Origin: Streptomyces sp. A012304
Lineage (GTDB): Bacteria; Actinomycetota; Actinomycetes; Streptomycetales; Streptomycetaceae
Direction: 5' to 3'
DNA length: 64,000 nucleotides
NCBI RefSeq assembly: GCF_026008495.1
Contig: NZ_BQUN01000003.1
Location: 62,001 to 126,000 of the forward strand
Each line of letters begins with the position of its first letter. Within the stretch, counting starts at the first letter, position 1. The notes beneath the pieces were generated by a model. The model made no database searches. It was not told where the DNA came from and saw only the letters and a list, made by a program, of their open reading frames with translations. Both the position numbers and the translations under genes were made by a program. Below are positions 7,882-17,938 of this stretch, piece by piece.

Positions 7882-8913
7882 TCATACCCCGGACGGGCTG
7901 GTGGGGGTCGTCTCCGGTTCGGGGACCCGGCGCCGCCGTCGGCGCTTGAGCAGGGCCCACGGTCCCCGGGGGCCCGTCGGCATCGCCGCCGTGACCTCCG
8001 TACCGGCCTCGGAGGCCGCCTCCGCCGCCGCCCGGGCCACCGGCAGGAAGCCCTCGCGGCGTGCGACGTCCGGTCGCTCCTCCTCGGCCGGCCACAGGCC
8101 GAGCGCCGCGCACATCGTCGGCAGCACGGCCATCGCGGCCGTCGCGTAGCCCTCCGCCGAGGGGTGGTAGTGGTCGGGTCCGAAGAGTTCCCGGGGGTTC
8201 GCCTCGAACTCGGGACCGAGCAGGTCCCCCAGCGACACCGTGCGGCCGCCCTGCTCGACCACGCCGATCGTCTGGGCGGCCGCCAGCTGGCGGGAGGCAC
8301 GTCTGGCCAGCCAGCGCAGGGGCTGGCCGACCGGCTCGATGGTGCCCAGGTCGGGGCAGGTGCCGACGACCACCTCGGCACCGGCGGTGCGCAGCCGCCG
8401 TACCGCTGCCGAGAGGTGGCGGACCGAGCGGGTCGGGGGCATGCGGTTGGTGACGTCGTTCGCGCCGATCATGATCACACAGATGTCGGGCACCCGGTCG
8501 GCGTCGCCGAGGACCAGCGCGACCTGCCGGTCCAGGTCGTCGGACTGGGCGCCGGGCAGCGCCACGTTCCGCAGCTTCACCGGGCGTTCCGCCACCGCCG
8601 CGAGGCCGGAGGCCAGCAGCGCGCCCGGGGTCTGGCCGGCCCGGCGCACGCCCTGTCCGGCGGCCGTGGAGTCGCCGAGCAGGGTCAGCCGCAGGGCCTC
8701 GACGCCGGGGGTGGTGTAGGCCCGGCCGTACAGACCGTCGGCCTGCGGGACGCGGGGATTCTCGCCGTTGCCGTTGACATGGCGCCGGGCCAGTTGCGCC
8801 TCCGCCACCAACAGCCCGACGACCGCCGCCCCGGCCAGGCCGATCCCGCCGCCGCCGTAGGCCGCGCCGGCCGCGATCCGCCGGGCCACTCGTGCCCTGG
8901 ACATGCTCGTCAT
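7882..8913 (-). CDS. membrane-anchored SGNH/GDSL-family esterase
   Basis: 343 residues. After a short basic N-terminus, a membrane segment or signal anchor (GGGGIGLAGAAVVGLLVAEAQLA) holds an extracytoplasmic SGNH hydrolase domain. Block I is LTLLGDSTAAGQGV with the nucleophilic Ser. Block III is IMIGANDVTN, and the catalytic Asp/His pair is in GPDHYHPSAEGYA. Substrates are probably acyl esters of lipids or cell-wall glycans. The C-terminus is basic (LLKRRRRRRVPEPE). The start at 8913 (MTSM) was chosen over upstream codons because the signal anchor begins there and AGGAGG lies about 12 nt before. Divergent from the cystathionine beta-synthase gene. Confidence 0.82.
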   Translation of the reverse strand: MTSMSRARVARRIAAGAAYGGGGIGLAGAAVVGLLVAEAQLARRHVNGNGENPRVPQADGLYGRAYTTPGVEALRLTLLGDSTAAGQGVRRAGQTPGALLASGLAAVAERPVKLRNVALPGAQSDDLDRQVALVLGDADRVPDICVIMIGANDVTNRMPPTRSVRHLSAAVRRLRTAGAEVVVGTCPDLGTIEPVGQPLRWLARRASRQLAAAQTIGVVEQGGRTVSLGDLLGPEFEANPRELFGPDHYHPSAEGYATAAMAVLPTMCAALGLWPAEEERPDVARREGFLPVARAAAEAASEAGTEVTAAMPTGPRGPWALLKRRRRRRVPEPETTPTSPSGV

Positions 8914-9061
8914 GCCTCGCCGCCACCTCCTTGTGTCCGTACACCCACTCCTTGCCCCGTAAGGACCGTCGGCCAATCTCAGCAGCGAGTGAACGTCACG
9001 GCCGGGCCGTAGGCTGGCGGGACCACTAAGACCACTGTTTTGCAAGCAACCGGAGACAACG

Positions 9062-10450
<1,389 letters not shown>

Positions 10451-10831
10451 CTTTCGGGGCCCGGAAGGGAAACCTCCGGCAAACCTGCGGTGAACCGGCC
10501 CGTCGAGCGGTGAACTTCCGTCGGCCCGACGCGGTGTCGGACTTCGCGGAAGTGGTACGAGCGCGTCACGTCCGCGCAGCACACGCTTAACACGGGTCCG
10601 GCACATTTGGGGGTGTCGGCAGGGCGGGAGCGGCTCCCCGCCCCGGCCGGCACCGAAACGGCGTCACGGACCTCCGGAGCGGCTCCCGGACCTCCACAGG
10701 CGCCATGGACGCGAAGGCCCGGCCTGACCCGGCCCGCGTCCCTCGCGGGGACCGCCGTCGTCCCGCCCCCCGGTGACGGGGGTGCGGCGGTCCCCGCGCA
10801 CGACTTCCGCCCGGCATGAGAGCATCCCGGG
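10451..10831. other. gene-free stretch after cbs
   Basis: No gene or convincing promoter found. Open frames here are GC-driven and lack ribosome-binding sites. Confidence 0.4.
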
Positions 10832-11236
10832 ATGCCCCTGCCCCGCCCCCGTGACCTCACCTCGCTCGTGCTGCGCACCGACTTCGCCGACGACGCGGCC
10901 TGGGAGGCGCTGCGCGCCGCGTTCGACGAGGACCACGCCACCTTCGTCAGCGACCCCCGCTTCGCGGACGTGGGCATTGCCGCGCTGATGCACGAGGACA
11001 ACGCCGCCGCCGAGGACGAGAAGCTCGTCCACCTGTTCCTCGCGGACGCCGCCGCCCTGGCCGACCCGCGGCACCACCTGCTGGCCGTCGACCTCTACGA
11101 CGAGCCGGGACGGACCTTCCGAGTGCCGCCGGACCGGTTCCCGGACGTCTCCGCGAACCTGTGCCTGGCCAACCTCGACTTCGAGGACTACGCCGACAGC
11201 GTCGACGAGACGGGCACGTTCCGCGGCTTCCGGTGA
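10832..11236 (+). CDS. DUF6924-like acidic protein, 134 aa
   Basis: Small cytoplasmic acidic protein: LVLRTDFADDAAWEALRAAFDE near the N-terminus and ANLCLANLDFEDYADSVDETGTFRGFR at the C-terminus. The opening 'LVLRTDFSDDAAWEALR' pattern and the closing NMDFEDFA-like pattern are what I associate with the DUF6924 family, which has no known function. There is no catalytic motif, signal or membrane segment. The ATG at 10832 lacks a clear ribosome-binding site. It stands between cbs and a convergent membrane-protein gene. Confidence 0.65.
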   Translation: MPLPRPRDLTSLVLRTDFADDAAWEALRAAFDEDHATFVSDPRFADVGIAALMHEDNAAAEDEKLVHLFLADAAALADPRHHLLAVDLYDEPGRTFRVPPDRFPDVSANLCLANLDFEDYADSVDETGTFRGFR

Positions 11237-11306
11237 CGGTGGGCCGTCGGGCCGTCAGCCGGTGGGAAGCCGGTCGGCGGGCCGTCGGGCCGTCGGCCGG
11301 AGACCG

Positions 11307-11744
11307 TCAGTCCTTCCAGTCGTCGTCCCGGTCGGAGCCGCGGCGGCGCAGGCCGAACAGGCCGGGGCTGGTGCGCGCGGCCTGCACGACGTTGACGCCG
11401 ACGATGCCCACCCAGGTGACCAGCAGGCCCGGCAGATGGGCGGTGCCGGCGCCGATCGCGGAGAGCGGCACCGCGAGCACCAGCGACACGATGCCGAAGC
11501 CGAAGCGCTCGCCCCAGGAGTCCGTCGCCCCCGGGGAGCGGCTGTCGCGGGCCGCCGCCATCTGCGATTCCGCGAACTGGCGGCGCACCCGGCGCTCCAC
11601 CGCGGCGTCGACGCGCTGGTCGACCTTCTCCAGGAAGGAGTCCACCAGCGCGGACTCGTACTCCTCGCCCAACTCCCTGCGGGCCTGGAGGCTGGCGTCG
11701 AGTTCCCTCTTCAGCTCGGTGTCCCGTGCTTCCATTCCGGTCAT
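11307..11744 (-). CDS. small integral membrane protein with N-terminal coiled coil
   Basis: 145 residues. The first half is a charged helix or coiled coil (RDTELKRELDASLQARRELGEEYESALVDSFLEKVDQRVDAAVERRVRRQF). Two membrane helices follow: FGIVSLVLAVPLSAIGAGTA and LPGLLVTWVGIVGVNVVQAA. A basic/acidic tail ends RGSDRDDDWKD. The start at 11744 (MTGMEARDTEL) was picked because the helical domain begins there; no strong ribosome-binding site is visible and starts further upstream are possible. The family resembles actinobacterial SHOCT-less small membrane proteins of unknown role. Confidence 0.65.
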   Translation of the reverse strand: MTGMEARDTELKRELDASLQARRELGEEYESALVDSFLEKVDQRVDAAVERRVRRQFAESQMAAARDSRSPGATDSWGERFGFGIVSLVLAVPLSAIGAGTAHLPGLLVTWVGIVGVNVVQAARTSPGLFGLRRRGSDRDDDWKD

Positions 11745-11869
11745 GCCGTTCACGGTAGGGAGCGGCCGGGCCGGGGGCACTGGGGTTAGCCCCCCTCTTC
11801 GTACGGGTGGGAGCCGCCCCTGATCACCAGGGTGGGGATGAGGGTCCGCAGTCCGGACGCCTTGCCTGG

Positions 11870-11887
11870 CTGCATAGTGTCATGCAG
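11870..11887. promoter_or_regulatory. candidate operator upstream of the RpiR regulator
   Basis: Perfect 6-bp arms CTGCAT (11870-11875) and ATGCAG (11882-11887) with a 6-bp centre, 46 bp upstream of the regulator start; possibly an autoregulatory site. Confidence 0.4.
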
Positions 11888-11932
11888 AGTTCTTGGTGAG
11901 TGAATAGGTCGTCGATGGAGGGGGAGCGGGGC

Positions 11933-12799
11933 ATGAGCGGGGACAGGGACACCGGGGTGGGCGTGACGGACAGCCCCGCCGCACGCCTCCAGGCGCTCTT
12001 CGAGGGGCACCGGCTGACGCCCACCCAGCGCCGTATCGCGCACAGCATGGTGCGGCGCGCCGCCGACGTGCCGTTCCTCTCCAGCGTCGAACTCGCCGAA
12101 CTGGCCGGCGTCAGCCAGCCCTCCGTCACCCGGTTCGCCGTCGCCCTCGGCTTCGACGGCTACCCGGCGCTGCGCAGGCACCTGCGCGAGGTCGCGCCCG
12201 CCGAGCAGACGGCGGACGCGCGCGCGTACAACGAATACCAGCAGGCCGTCGAGGCCGAGATCGAGAACCTGCGCCACCTCGCCGAGGTGCTCGCCGACCC
12301 CCGGCCGGTGCGGCGGGCGGGGCGGCTGCTCGCGGCGTCGCGTCCGCTGCCCGTCCTCGGCCTGCGGGCCGCCGCCGCCCAGGCGTACGGCTTCGCGTAC
12401 TTCGCCGCCAAGGTCCACCCGGACGTCCGGCTGCTGCACGAGGGCGGCTCGATGCTGCACGACCGCGTCGACGCCGCAGTACGCGCCGGTGCCTCCGCCC
12501 TGCTCTGCTTCGCGCTGCCCCGCCACCCCCGTGAGGTCGTCGACGCCCTCTCCTACGCCAAGGAGGCCGGGCTGACGGTGGTGACGGTCGCGGACTCCGC
12601 GTTCGCGCCGGTCGCCAAGGTGTCCGACCTGCTGCTGCCGGCGGCCGTCGGCACCGGGCTCGCCTTCGACACCGCGTGCGCGCCGATGCTGCTCGGGCGG
12701 GTGCTGCTGGAGGCGATGTGCGACGACCTGCCGGAGGCGCAGGCCCGGCTGGAGGAGTTCGACGCGAAGGCGGCGGCGCGCGGGCTGTTCGTCGAATGA
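11933..12799 (+). CDS. MurR/RpiR-family transcriptional regulator with SIS domain
   Basis: 288 residues. The N-terminal helix-turn-helix is LSSVELAELAGVSQPSVTRFAVALGFDGYPALRRHLRE. A sugar-phosphate-binding SIS domain follows from about residue 130 (LPVLGLRAAAAQAYGFAYFAAK, GASALLCFALPRHPREVVDALSYAKEAGLTVVTVADS). RpiR regulators sense phosphosugars or small metabolites and usually repress nearby catabolic genes. It lies 3.5 kb upstream of the hut operon, separated by leftward genes, so a link to histidine use is only a guess. The ATG at 11933 follows GGAGGGGGAG; in-frame codons upstream to 11900 are less likely. Confidence 0.85.
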   Translation: MSGDRDTGVGVTDSPAARLQALFEGHRLTPTQRRIAHSMVRRAADVPFLSSVELAELAGVSQPSVTRFAVALGFDGYPALRRHLREVAPAEQTADARAYNEYQQAVEAEIENLRHLAEVLADPRPVRRAGRLLAASRPLPVLGLRAAAAQAYGFAYFAAKVHPDVRLLHEGGSMLHDRVDAAVRAGASALLCFALPRHPREVVDALSYAKEAGLTVVTVADSAFAPVAKVSDLLLPAAVGTGLAFDTACAPMLLGRVLLEAMCDDLPEAQARLEEFDAKAAARGLFVE

Positions 12800-12979
12800 C
12801 ACCCCCGGCGCCCGCGACACCGGCGACATCCGCGGCACTCTCGGCGGCCCGGCGGCCCCGATGTCCCGCTCGTCGCTCTCAGACTCGTCTCACGTTCGCT
12901 CGATAATCTGCTCGACCACACCCCTGTGGTGTCTGTCGGAAGTGTGTCGAGTCGTGTCGAGACGACGAGGAGGCGGATC

Positions 12980-13564
12980 GTGGCACGTGGAGGTCAGGGA
13001 CTGGCTCGGGTGGCCGTCGTCGTACGGGCCGGTGCGGCGCCCCTGTGGTGGCTCGGGGTGCTCGCGGCGGGCGTCGGCGTCCTGGTGCCGGGTGTCACCG
13101 GGCGGCGCATCGGCGTGATGGCCGGGGCGGCGCTGTTCATCGTCGCGACGGCGGTGGTGGCGCTGGCGCGCCGCAAGCGGTACACCGTCCTCGCCCGGGC
13201 GGCGGTCCGCGCGGGCAAGCACGATGTGCTCCAGGACCGCGGGGAGACCGTCCGCGACTGGCGCCGCGGTCACCGCTGGTGGCTGCTGCTCGCCTGCGCC
13301 GCCGCGCTGGGCTGCGCGTTCGCCGTGCCGGCCGCGGGCGGCATGCTGCTCGCCGGGTGCGGTGCGGGGCTCTGGCTGAAGGCCGCCTGGCTGGGGCGGC
13401 GCGAGCGGGTCGAGGGCGCCCTGCTGTGGGTGCGCGTCGACTGGCTCGCGGGCAACGGCGGCCGTCCGGCCGGCAAGGCGGTCAAGTCCTACCGCAGCAC
13501 GGGCATCGCGGCCGGCGACGCGGCCCCCGGAGGAGCACGCCGCCGCACCGCGGCACTCGTCTAG
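12980..13564 (+). CDS. integral membrane protein, 194 aa
   Basis: Probably four membrane helices: APLWWLGVLAAGVGVLVPGVTG, RRIGVMAGAALFIVATAVVALA, WWLLLACAAALGCAFAVPA and GGMLLAGCGAGLWLKAAWL. Charged loops (RRKRYTVLARAAVRAGKHDVLQDRGETVRDWRRGHR) and a basic tail lie between and after them. No motif indicates a function. The GTG at 12980 has AGGAGG 7 nt upstream and is preferred over the codon at 12926. A 9-bp tandem repeat begins at its stop codon. Confidence 0.7.
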   Translation: MARGGQGLARVAVVVRAGAAPLWWLGVLAAGVGVLVPGVTGRRIGVMAGAALFIVATAVVALARRKRYTVLARAAVRAGKHDVLQDRGETVRDWRRGHRWWLLLACAAALGCAFAVPAAGGMLLAGCGAGLWLKAAWLGRRERVEGALLWVRVDWLAGNGGRPAGKAVKSYRSTGIAAGDAAPGGARRRTAALV

Positions 13565-13634
13565 CGGGTCCAGCGGGTCCAGCGGGTTCAGTGGATCCAG
13601 CGGGTCCAGCGGGTCCAGTGGATTCAGGGGGTCA
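13563..13634. repeat. tandem repeat, exact 9-bp period, 8 units
   Basis: Eight consecutive units of the AGCGGGTCC type (variants AGTGGATCC, AGTGGATTC, AGGGGGTCA), starting inside the TAG stop codon of the preceding gene and continuing in its frame. Read-through would give repeated RVQ/WIQ triplets. Shortly downstream a second direct repeat, GCCGGACGTCGGGCGTC, occurs twice (about 13638 and 13660). Probably slippage-derived. Confidence 0.85.
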
Positions 13635-13686
13635 CCGGATGCCGGACGTCGGGCGTCTCAGCCGGACGTCGGGCGTCCGACCGGTC

Positions 13687-14061
13687 TCAGACCTCCAGAT
13701 CCCCCTCGATCCTCCGCAACTGGTGGCGGGCCATCGCCAGATTGGCCCGCTTGGCGTCCAGCACCAGGTACAGGAAGAGCCCGTTGCCGCCGCGCCCGCT
13801 GATCAGACGGATCAGGTGGTACTGGTCGGACAGCGTGATCAGGATGTCCTCGATCTGCGCCTTCAGCCCGAGGTGCTCCATGGTGCGCATCTTGGCGCGC
13901 ACCACGTCGGTGTTGCCGGCGGCGGCGACGTTGAGGTCGAAGCTCTTGCTGCCGCCCATCGTGCCCAGCGCCATGCCGCTGGTGTAGTCGACGAGCGCGA
14001 CGCCGGTGGCGCCCTCGATGGAGGCCAGCGCTTCCTTCAGCGCGGTTTCCGTGTTGGCCAT
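13687..14061 (-). CDS. roadblock/LC7-domain protein (third roadblock of the operon)
   Basis: A 124-residue single roadblock/LC7 domain: MANTETALKEALASIEGATGVALVDYTSGMALGTMGG..., ending LDAKRANLAMARHQLRRIEGDLEV. Such domains (MglB, CvnB) form homo- or heterodimers that bind and regulate small Ras-like GTPases. Here no GTPase, DUF742 or sensor-kinase gene accompanies it, unlike the Streptomyces conservons. It follows the second roadblock gene by 15 bp on the same strand. The C-terminal half closely resembles that of the operon's first roadblock protein (LGRSDGNLALARIRLGEMAGRLVL), which suggests duplication. Confidence 0.82.
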   Translation of the reverse strand: MANTETALKEALASIEGATGVALVDYTSGMALGTMGGSKSFDLNVAAAGNTDVVRAKMRTMEHLGLKAQIEDILITLSDQYHLIRLISGRGGNGLFLYLVLDAKRANLAMARHQLRRIEGDLEV

Positions 14062-14076
14062 GAGTGTGGATTCCTC

Positions 14077-14568
14077 TCAACTTTCCGTGGTGGTGCGCGC
14101 GTTGGTGGTGGCTGTGGTGCGCGCCGTTCTTGGTCGTGAGGGCAACCTGGACGGCGACCGTGCGGGCGCCGGCTCCCGGACCGGGGCGGCCCGCTGCTCC
14201 GCCGCGTCGACGATCGCCCCGATCCGGGCCCCCGTCCGCCGGCCCTCCAGGTGCAGGCGTCCGACGTTGACCCGGTCCTGCGCGAGCACTGTCAGCACGG
14301 CGGTCCGGCCGGCCGCGTACGTCGCGACGTAGCCGTTCTCGCCGCGCACGAGCAGCTCACGGAAGTCGCCGCGGCCGGTGGTGTCCGCCATCCGCAGGGC
14401 GACCGCGAGGGCCGTCGCGGTGAGCGCGGCCATGCCCTCCGGTTCGACGCCGGGCGTGTCGTGGGCGAGGACCAGGCCGTCCACGCCCGCCGCGAGCACG
14501 CCGGTCACCTGCGGGACACGGGTCCGCAGCCGTCGCAGCTCGTCGGCGATCTCGGGTGCGGCCGTCAT
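14077..14568 (-). CDS. roadblock/LC7-domain protein with disordered tail
   Basis: 163 residues. About 1-115 form a roadblock/LC7 domain (VPQVTGVLAAGVDGLVLAHDTPGVEPEGMAALTATALAVALRMAD..., YVATYAAGRTAVLTVLAQ). A basic Arg/Thr/Ser/Pro-rich tail of about 45 residues follows (PSRLPSRPRTARTTATTNA), probably disordered. The ATG at 14568 has AGGAG 7 nt upstream. It starts 34 bp after the DUF4388-like gene ends and lies 15 bp before the next roadblock gene, so co-transcription is likely. It probably pairs with the other roadblock proteins or with an unlinked GTPase. Confidence 0.78.
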   Translation of the reverse strand: MTAAPEIADELRRLRTRVPQVTGVLAAGVDGLVLAHDTPGVEPEGMAALTATALAVALRMADTTGRGDFRELLVRGENGYVATYAAGRTAVLTVLAQDRVNVGRLHLEGRRTGARIGAIVDAAEQRAAPVREPAPARSPSRLPSRPRTARTTATTNARTTTES

Positions 14569-14602
14569 CAGCTCGCTCCTCTCGGCGCGTGGTCGCTGCC
14601 GT

Positions 14603-15427
14603 TCAAAGGGCCTCCAGCGCATCCCTGAGCCTCTTCAGCAAGGTGATGTCGGGGTCGTCGACCCGGGGCAGGGCCAGGTCGGGCGGGGGCGGCGGGACGG
14701 GCGGCGGGAACCGCGCCGTCACCAGCCCGGCGGCCGCCAGCCGACGGACCTCGACCAGCGTGGGGAAGGCCCGCCGGCCCAGCTCCCGGGCGATGCCGGA
14801 CGCGGTGCGCACACCGTCCACCAGCGCCAGCACGCCCCGCTGCCGGGCGGTGAGCGGCGGTGCGGCGACGGGCTCGGTCGGCAGCAGCGGCGCGCTGTCC
14901 GGCAGGGGGTCCGGCCACAGGCGGTCCAGCAGCGCGCGGCGGCGCAGCGTCTCGCGCTCCAGCACATCGACCGGGACCGGCCGCAGCACGCCGAACCAGT
15001 GCCCGGTGCCGTACCGGAAGTGGCCGGGCGTGCTGCTGGGGGCGAGGGCGAAGTACGCGGCGTCGTACAGCGCCCCCAGGTGGCACAGCTCCAGGGCGCC
15101 CCGCCCGATCCGGCCGGACTCCAGCAGCAGCCGGGCCGCGCCCGCCTTCTCGTCGGCCCGCTCCACCGCCTCCCGCCAGGTCGCGGCGTCGAGCGTGCCG
15201 TGTGCGCACAGCAGCACCTCCAGGCCGGGGGAGAGCGGGCTCTCCGCGTGCACCACACGGCCCTCGACGAGGTGCAGCGCGCCGCGCTCGCGCTCCAGTA
15301 CGCCGGTGGCGCCCTCGGCGGCGAGCCGCCTGAGCATCGGCGAGAGCCCGCCGCCCGCGTTCTCCCGGGCCGCCGTCCTGTCCCGCACCGGCAGCCGGGG
15401 CGGTGGGGTGGTCCCCACGACGGTCAT
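14603..15427 (-). CDS. DUF4388/PatA-N-like protein with C-terminal winged helix
   Basis: 274 residues. The N-terminal part (GATGVLERERGALHLVEGRVVHAESPLSPGLEVLLCAHGTLDAATWREAV) has the DUF4388 signature, a short beta segment then 'ffxxGxivhA'. These are found in cyanobacterial PatA and delta-proteobacterial motility or polarity regulators. The middle continues with AARLLLESGRIGRGALELCHLGALYDAAYFAL. The C-terminal region (VLALVDGVRTASGIARELGRRAFPTLVEVRRLAAAGLVTARF) looks like a winged helix. Its start overlaps the upstream roadblock stop (ATGA), so the two are translationally coupled. Function unknown; a scaffold or regulator for the roadblock proteins is my inference. Confidence 0.65.
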   Translation of the reverse strand: MTVVGTTPPPRLPVRDRTAARENAGGGLSPMLRRLAAEGATGVLERERGALHLVEGRVVHAESPLSPGLEVLLCAHGTLDAATWREAVERADEKAGAARLLLESGRIGRGALELCHLGALYDAAYFALAPSSTPGHFRYGTGHWFGVLRPVPVDVLERETLRRRALLDRLWPDPLPDSAPLLPTEPVAAPPLTARQRGVLALVDGVRTASGIARELGRRAFPTLVEVRRLAAAGLVTARFPPPVPPPPPDLALPRVDDPDITLLKRLRDALEAL

Positions 15428-15828
15428 CCCAGCACCAGCCGTCCGGCCATCTCGCCCAGCCGGATGCGGGCCAGCGCGAGATTGCCGTCCGACCGGCCCA
15501 GCCACACGTGCAGGAACACGCTGCTGTCGAAGGACGTGGGCACGAACCGCAGCACGTGGTAGCTGTCCCGGTTGCTGATGATCAGGTCCTCGACCGGGGG
15601 ATCGGTGGCCTCCGCCGCCTCGCCGCCGTGGTTCTCGGGGGTGAACGCCCGCTGCTCGGCCGTCAGCCGCGCGACTTCCGCGGCCTCGGCCGCGGCGGCC
15701 TCGTGGTCGCCGCCCGGGAACTCCCCGACCGCGCCCAGGGCCAGTCCGCTGGTCCAGTCGACCAGCGCGGCTCCCCGGGCCCCGGGCAGCCGCATGGCCT
15801 CCAGGAGACACTCGTCGATTCCGGGCAC
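15424..15828 (-). CDS. roadblock/LC7-domain protein (first gene of the operon)
   Basis: A 134-residue roadblock/LC7 domain: CLLEAMRLPGARGAALVDWTSGLALGAVG..., PPVEDLIISNRDSYHVLRFV, VFLHVWLGRSDGNLALARIRLGEMAGRLVLG. The GTG at 15828 has GGGAG 7 nt upstream; the open frame reaches 15927, but that extension is unlike the family. First gene of a four-gene leftward operon, overlapping the DUF4388-like gene by 4 bp. Confidence 0.78.
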   Translation of the reverse strand: MPGIDECLLEAMRLPGARGAALVDWTSGLALGAVGEFPGGDHEAAAAEAAEVARLTAEQRAFTPENHGGEAAEATDPPVEDLIISNRDSYHVLRFVPTSFDSSVFLHVWLGRSDGNLALARIRLGEMAGRLVLG

Positions 15829-16189
15829 CGTTGGGCTCCCCTCCCGCCTGCGGTTCGGCTGAGTGAGGAAGAAGCTACGCACCGTGTGCGCGAAGCGTGA
15901 GGCTTCTGGCATTTTCCGGCGGAACATGCGCCGGTGTGACTAAGGTGGGTCGGCTGCCCCCCCGCCTCCTTCGGCGCGCCCGTCGAGCCGGCCCCTCGCC
16001 CGCCTCGACCTGATCGCCGCGCCCACCTCCCGCCCGCTCCGACCTGAGCGTCGTGTCCGCCCCCCGGGTCTCCCCCGCCTCCTTCTGTGCGATCGCCGTG
16101 GCCGCGGATCCTCGCGACCTTGCCCGCCTCAACCCCTGTCCGCGCCGGTGTCGCCCCCGCTGCCGGTGCCTCGTCATGCCCTCGGCGTA
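15829..16189. other. gene-free stretch between the roadblock and hut operons
   Basis: Pyrimidine-rich, highly GC-skewed DNA with degenerate CGCCC/CCTCG runs and no believable gene. It must include the roadblock-operon promoter, which I could not place. Confidence 0.4.
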
Positions 16190-16229
16190 TTGACTAGCTC
16201 TATTCAGAGGTTCAGGATGTGAATAAGAG
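16190..16229 (+). promoter_or_regulatory. hut operon promoter with overlapping operator dyad
   Basis: TTGACT (16190-16195), 17 bp, CAGGAT (16213-16218): a good housekeeping promoter 45 bp before the hutU ribosome-binding site. An inverted repeat, CTCTATTCA (16198-16206) and TGAATAAGAG (16220-16229), straddles the spacer and -10, where a repressor would occlude RNA polymerase. Confidence 0.6.
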
Positions 16230-16273
16230 CAGCAACAGTCCGCCGGGACATCCCATCCGCAAGGAGGCAGACC

Positions 16274-17938
16274 ATGTCAGGACCCCGCCCCGTACGAGCG
16301 CCACGCGGTACGGAACTGAGCGCCCTGGGATGGCAGCAGGAGGCCGCCCTGCGGATGCTCCAGAACAACCTCGACCCCGAGGTCGCCGAACACCCCGACA
16401 AGCTCGTCGTCTACGGCGGCACCGGGAAGGCGGCCCGCGACTGGCGCTCCTTCGACGCGATGGTGCGCACCCTGCGGACGCTGAAGCAGGACGAGACCAT
16501 GCTCGTGCAGTCCGGCCGCCCGGTCGGCGTCATGCAGACCCACGAATGGGCCCCGCGCGTCCTCATCGCCAACTCCAACCTCGTCGGCGACTGGGCCACC
16601 TGGGAGGAGTTCCGCCGCCTGGAGGCCCTCGGCCTGACCATGTACGGCCAGATGACCGCCGGCTCCTGGATCTACATCGGCACCCAGGGCATCCTCCAGG
16701 GCACCTACGAGACCTTCGCCGCCGTCGCCGCGAAGAAGTTCGGCGGCTCCCTCGCCGGCACCATCACCCTCACCGCCGGACTCGGCGGCATGGGCGGCGC
16801 CCAGCCGCTCGCCGTCACCATGAACGACGGCGTCGCCCTCTGTGTCGACTGCGACCCCCGCGCCATCGAGCGCCGCATCGAGCACCGGTACCTGGACGTG
16901 CGGGCCGACTCCCTGGAACACGCCCTCCAGCTGGCCGTCGAGGCCCGCGACCAGCGCAGGCCGCTCTCCATCGGCGTCCTCGGCAACGCCGCCGACCTCG
17001 TCCCGCAGCTCCTCGCCATGGGCGCCCCCATCGACATCGTCACCGACCAGACCTCGGCCCACGACCCGCTGTCCTACCTGCCGACCGGTGTCGCCTTCGA
17101 GGACATGGCGTCCTACGCCGCCAAGGACCCGGCCGGCTTCACCACCCGCGCGCGCGAGTCGATGGCCCGGCACGTCGAGGCCATGGTCGGCTTCCAGGAC
17201 GCCGGCGCCGAGGTCTTCGACTACGGCAACTCCATCCGCGGTGAGGCCCGACTCGCCGGATACGACCGGGCGTTCGCCTTCCCCGGCTTCGTCCCCGCCT
17301 ACATCCGTCCCCTCTTCTGCGAGGGCAAGGGACCCTTCCGCTGGGCGGCCCTGTCGGGCGACCCCGCCGACATCGCCAAGACCGACAAGGCCATCCTGGA
17401 ACTCTTCCCCGAGAACGAGTCCCTCGCCCGCTGGATCAAGCTGGCCGGCGAACGCGTCCACTTCCAGGGCCTGCCCGCCCGTATCTGCTGGCTCGGCTAC
17501 GGCGAACGCGACAAGGCTGGCGAGCGGTTCAACGACATGGTCGCCGCGGGCGAGCTGGCCGCCCCGCTGGCCATCGGCCGCGACCACCTCGACTGCGGAT
17601 CGGTCGCCTCGCCGTACCGGGAGACCGAGGCCATGCTGGACGGCTCCGACGCGATCGCCGACTGGCCGCTGCTGAACGCCATGGTGAACGTCGCCTCCGG
17701 CGCCTCCTGGGTCTCCCTCCACCACGGCGGCGGCGTGGGCATGGGGCGGTCCCTGCACGCCGGACAGGTGACCGTGGCCGACGGCACCAAGCTGGGCGGC
17801 GAGAAGATCCGCCGCGTCCTGACGAACGACCCCGGCATGGGCGTCATCCGCCACGTCGACGCCGGATACGACATCGCGGAGTCGGTCGCCGACGAACGCG
17901 GCGTGCGGGTGCCCATGCGTGAAGGTGACGACGCGTGA
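16274..17938 (+). CDS. hutU: urocanate hydratase
   Basis: 554 residues, the family norm. It hydrates urocanate to 4-imidazolone-5-propionate using tightly bound NAD+ as electrophile, the second step of histidine degradation. Recognisable are [21 protein letters not shown] at the N-terminus, the NAD-binding [26 protein letters not shown], and the catalytic-cysteine region [18 protein letters not shown]. The ATG at 16274 has AAGGAGG 7 nt upstream. First gene of the hut operon; its stop overlaps the next start (GTGA). The histidase gene hutH is not in this window. Confidence 0.95.
   Translation: MSGPRPVRAPRGTELSALGWQQEAALRMLQNNLDPEVAEHPDKLVVYGGTGKAARDWRSFDAMVRTLRTLKQDETMLVQSGRPVGVMQTHEWAPRVLIANSNLVGDWATWEEFRRLEALGLTMYGQMTAGSWIYIGTQGILQGTYETFAAVAAKKFGGSLAGTITLTAGLGGMGGAQPLAVTMNDGVALCVDCDPRAIERRIEHRYLDVRADSLEHALQLAVEARDQRRPLSIGVLGNAADLVPQLLAMGAPIDIVTDQTSAHDPLSYLPTGVAFEDMASYAAKDPAGFTTRARESMARHVEAMVGFQDAGAEVFDYGNSIRGEARLAGYDRAFAFPGFVPAYIRPLFCEGKGPFRWAALSGDPADIAKTDKAILELFPENESLARWIKLAGERVHFQGLPARICWLGYGERDKAGERFNDMVAAGELAAPLAIGRDHLDCGSVASPYRETEAMLDGSDAIADWPLLNAMVNVASGASWVSLHHGGGVGMGRSLHAGQVTVADGTKLGGEKIRRVLTNDPGMGVIRHVDAGYDIAESVADERGVRVPMREGDDA

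Noticed and set aside
11161-11823. 220-codon frame overlapping the 3' end of the DUF6924-like gene
   Set aside because: Antisense to the membrane protein at 11307-11744 and composed of Arg/Ser-rich shadow sequence.
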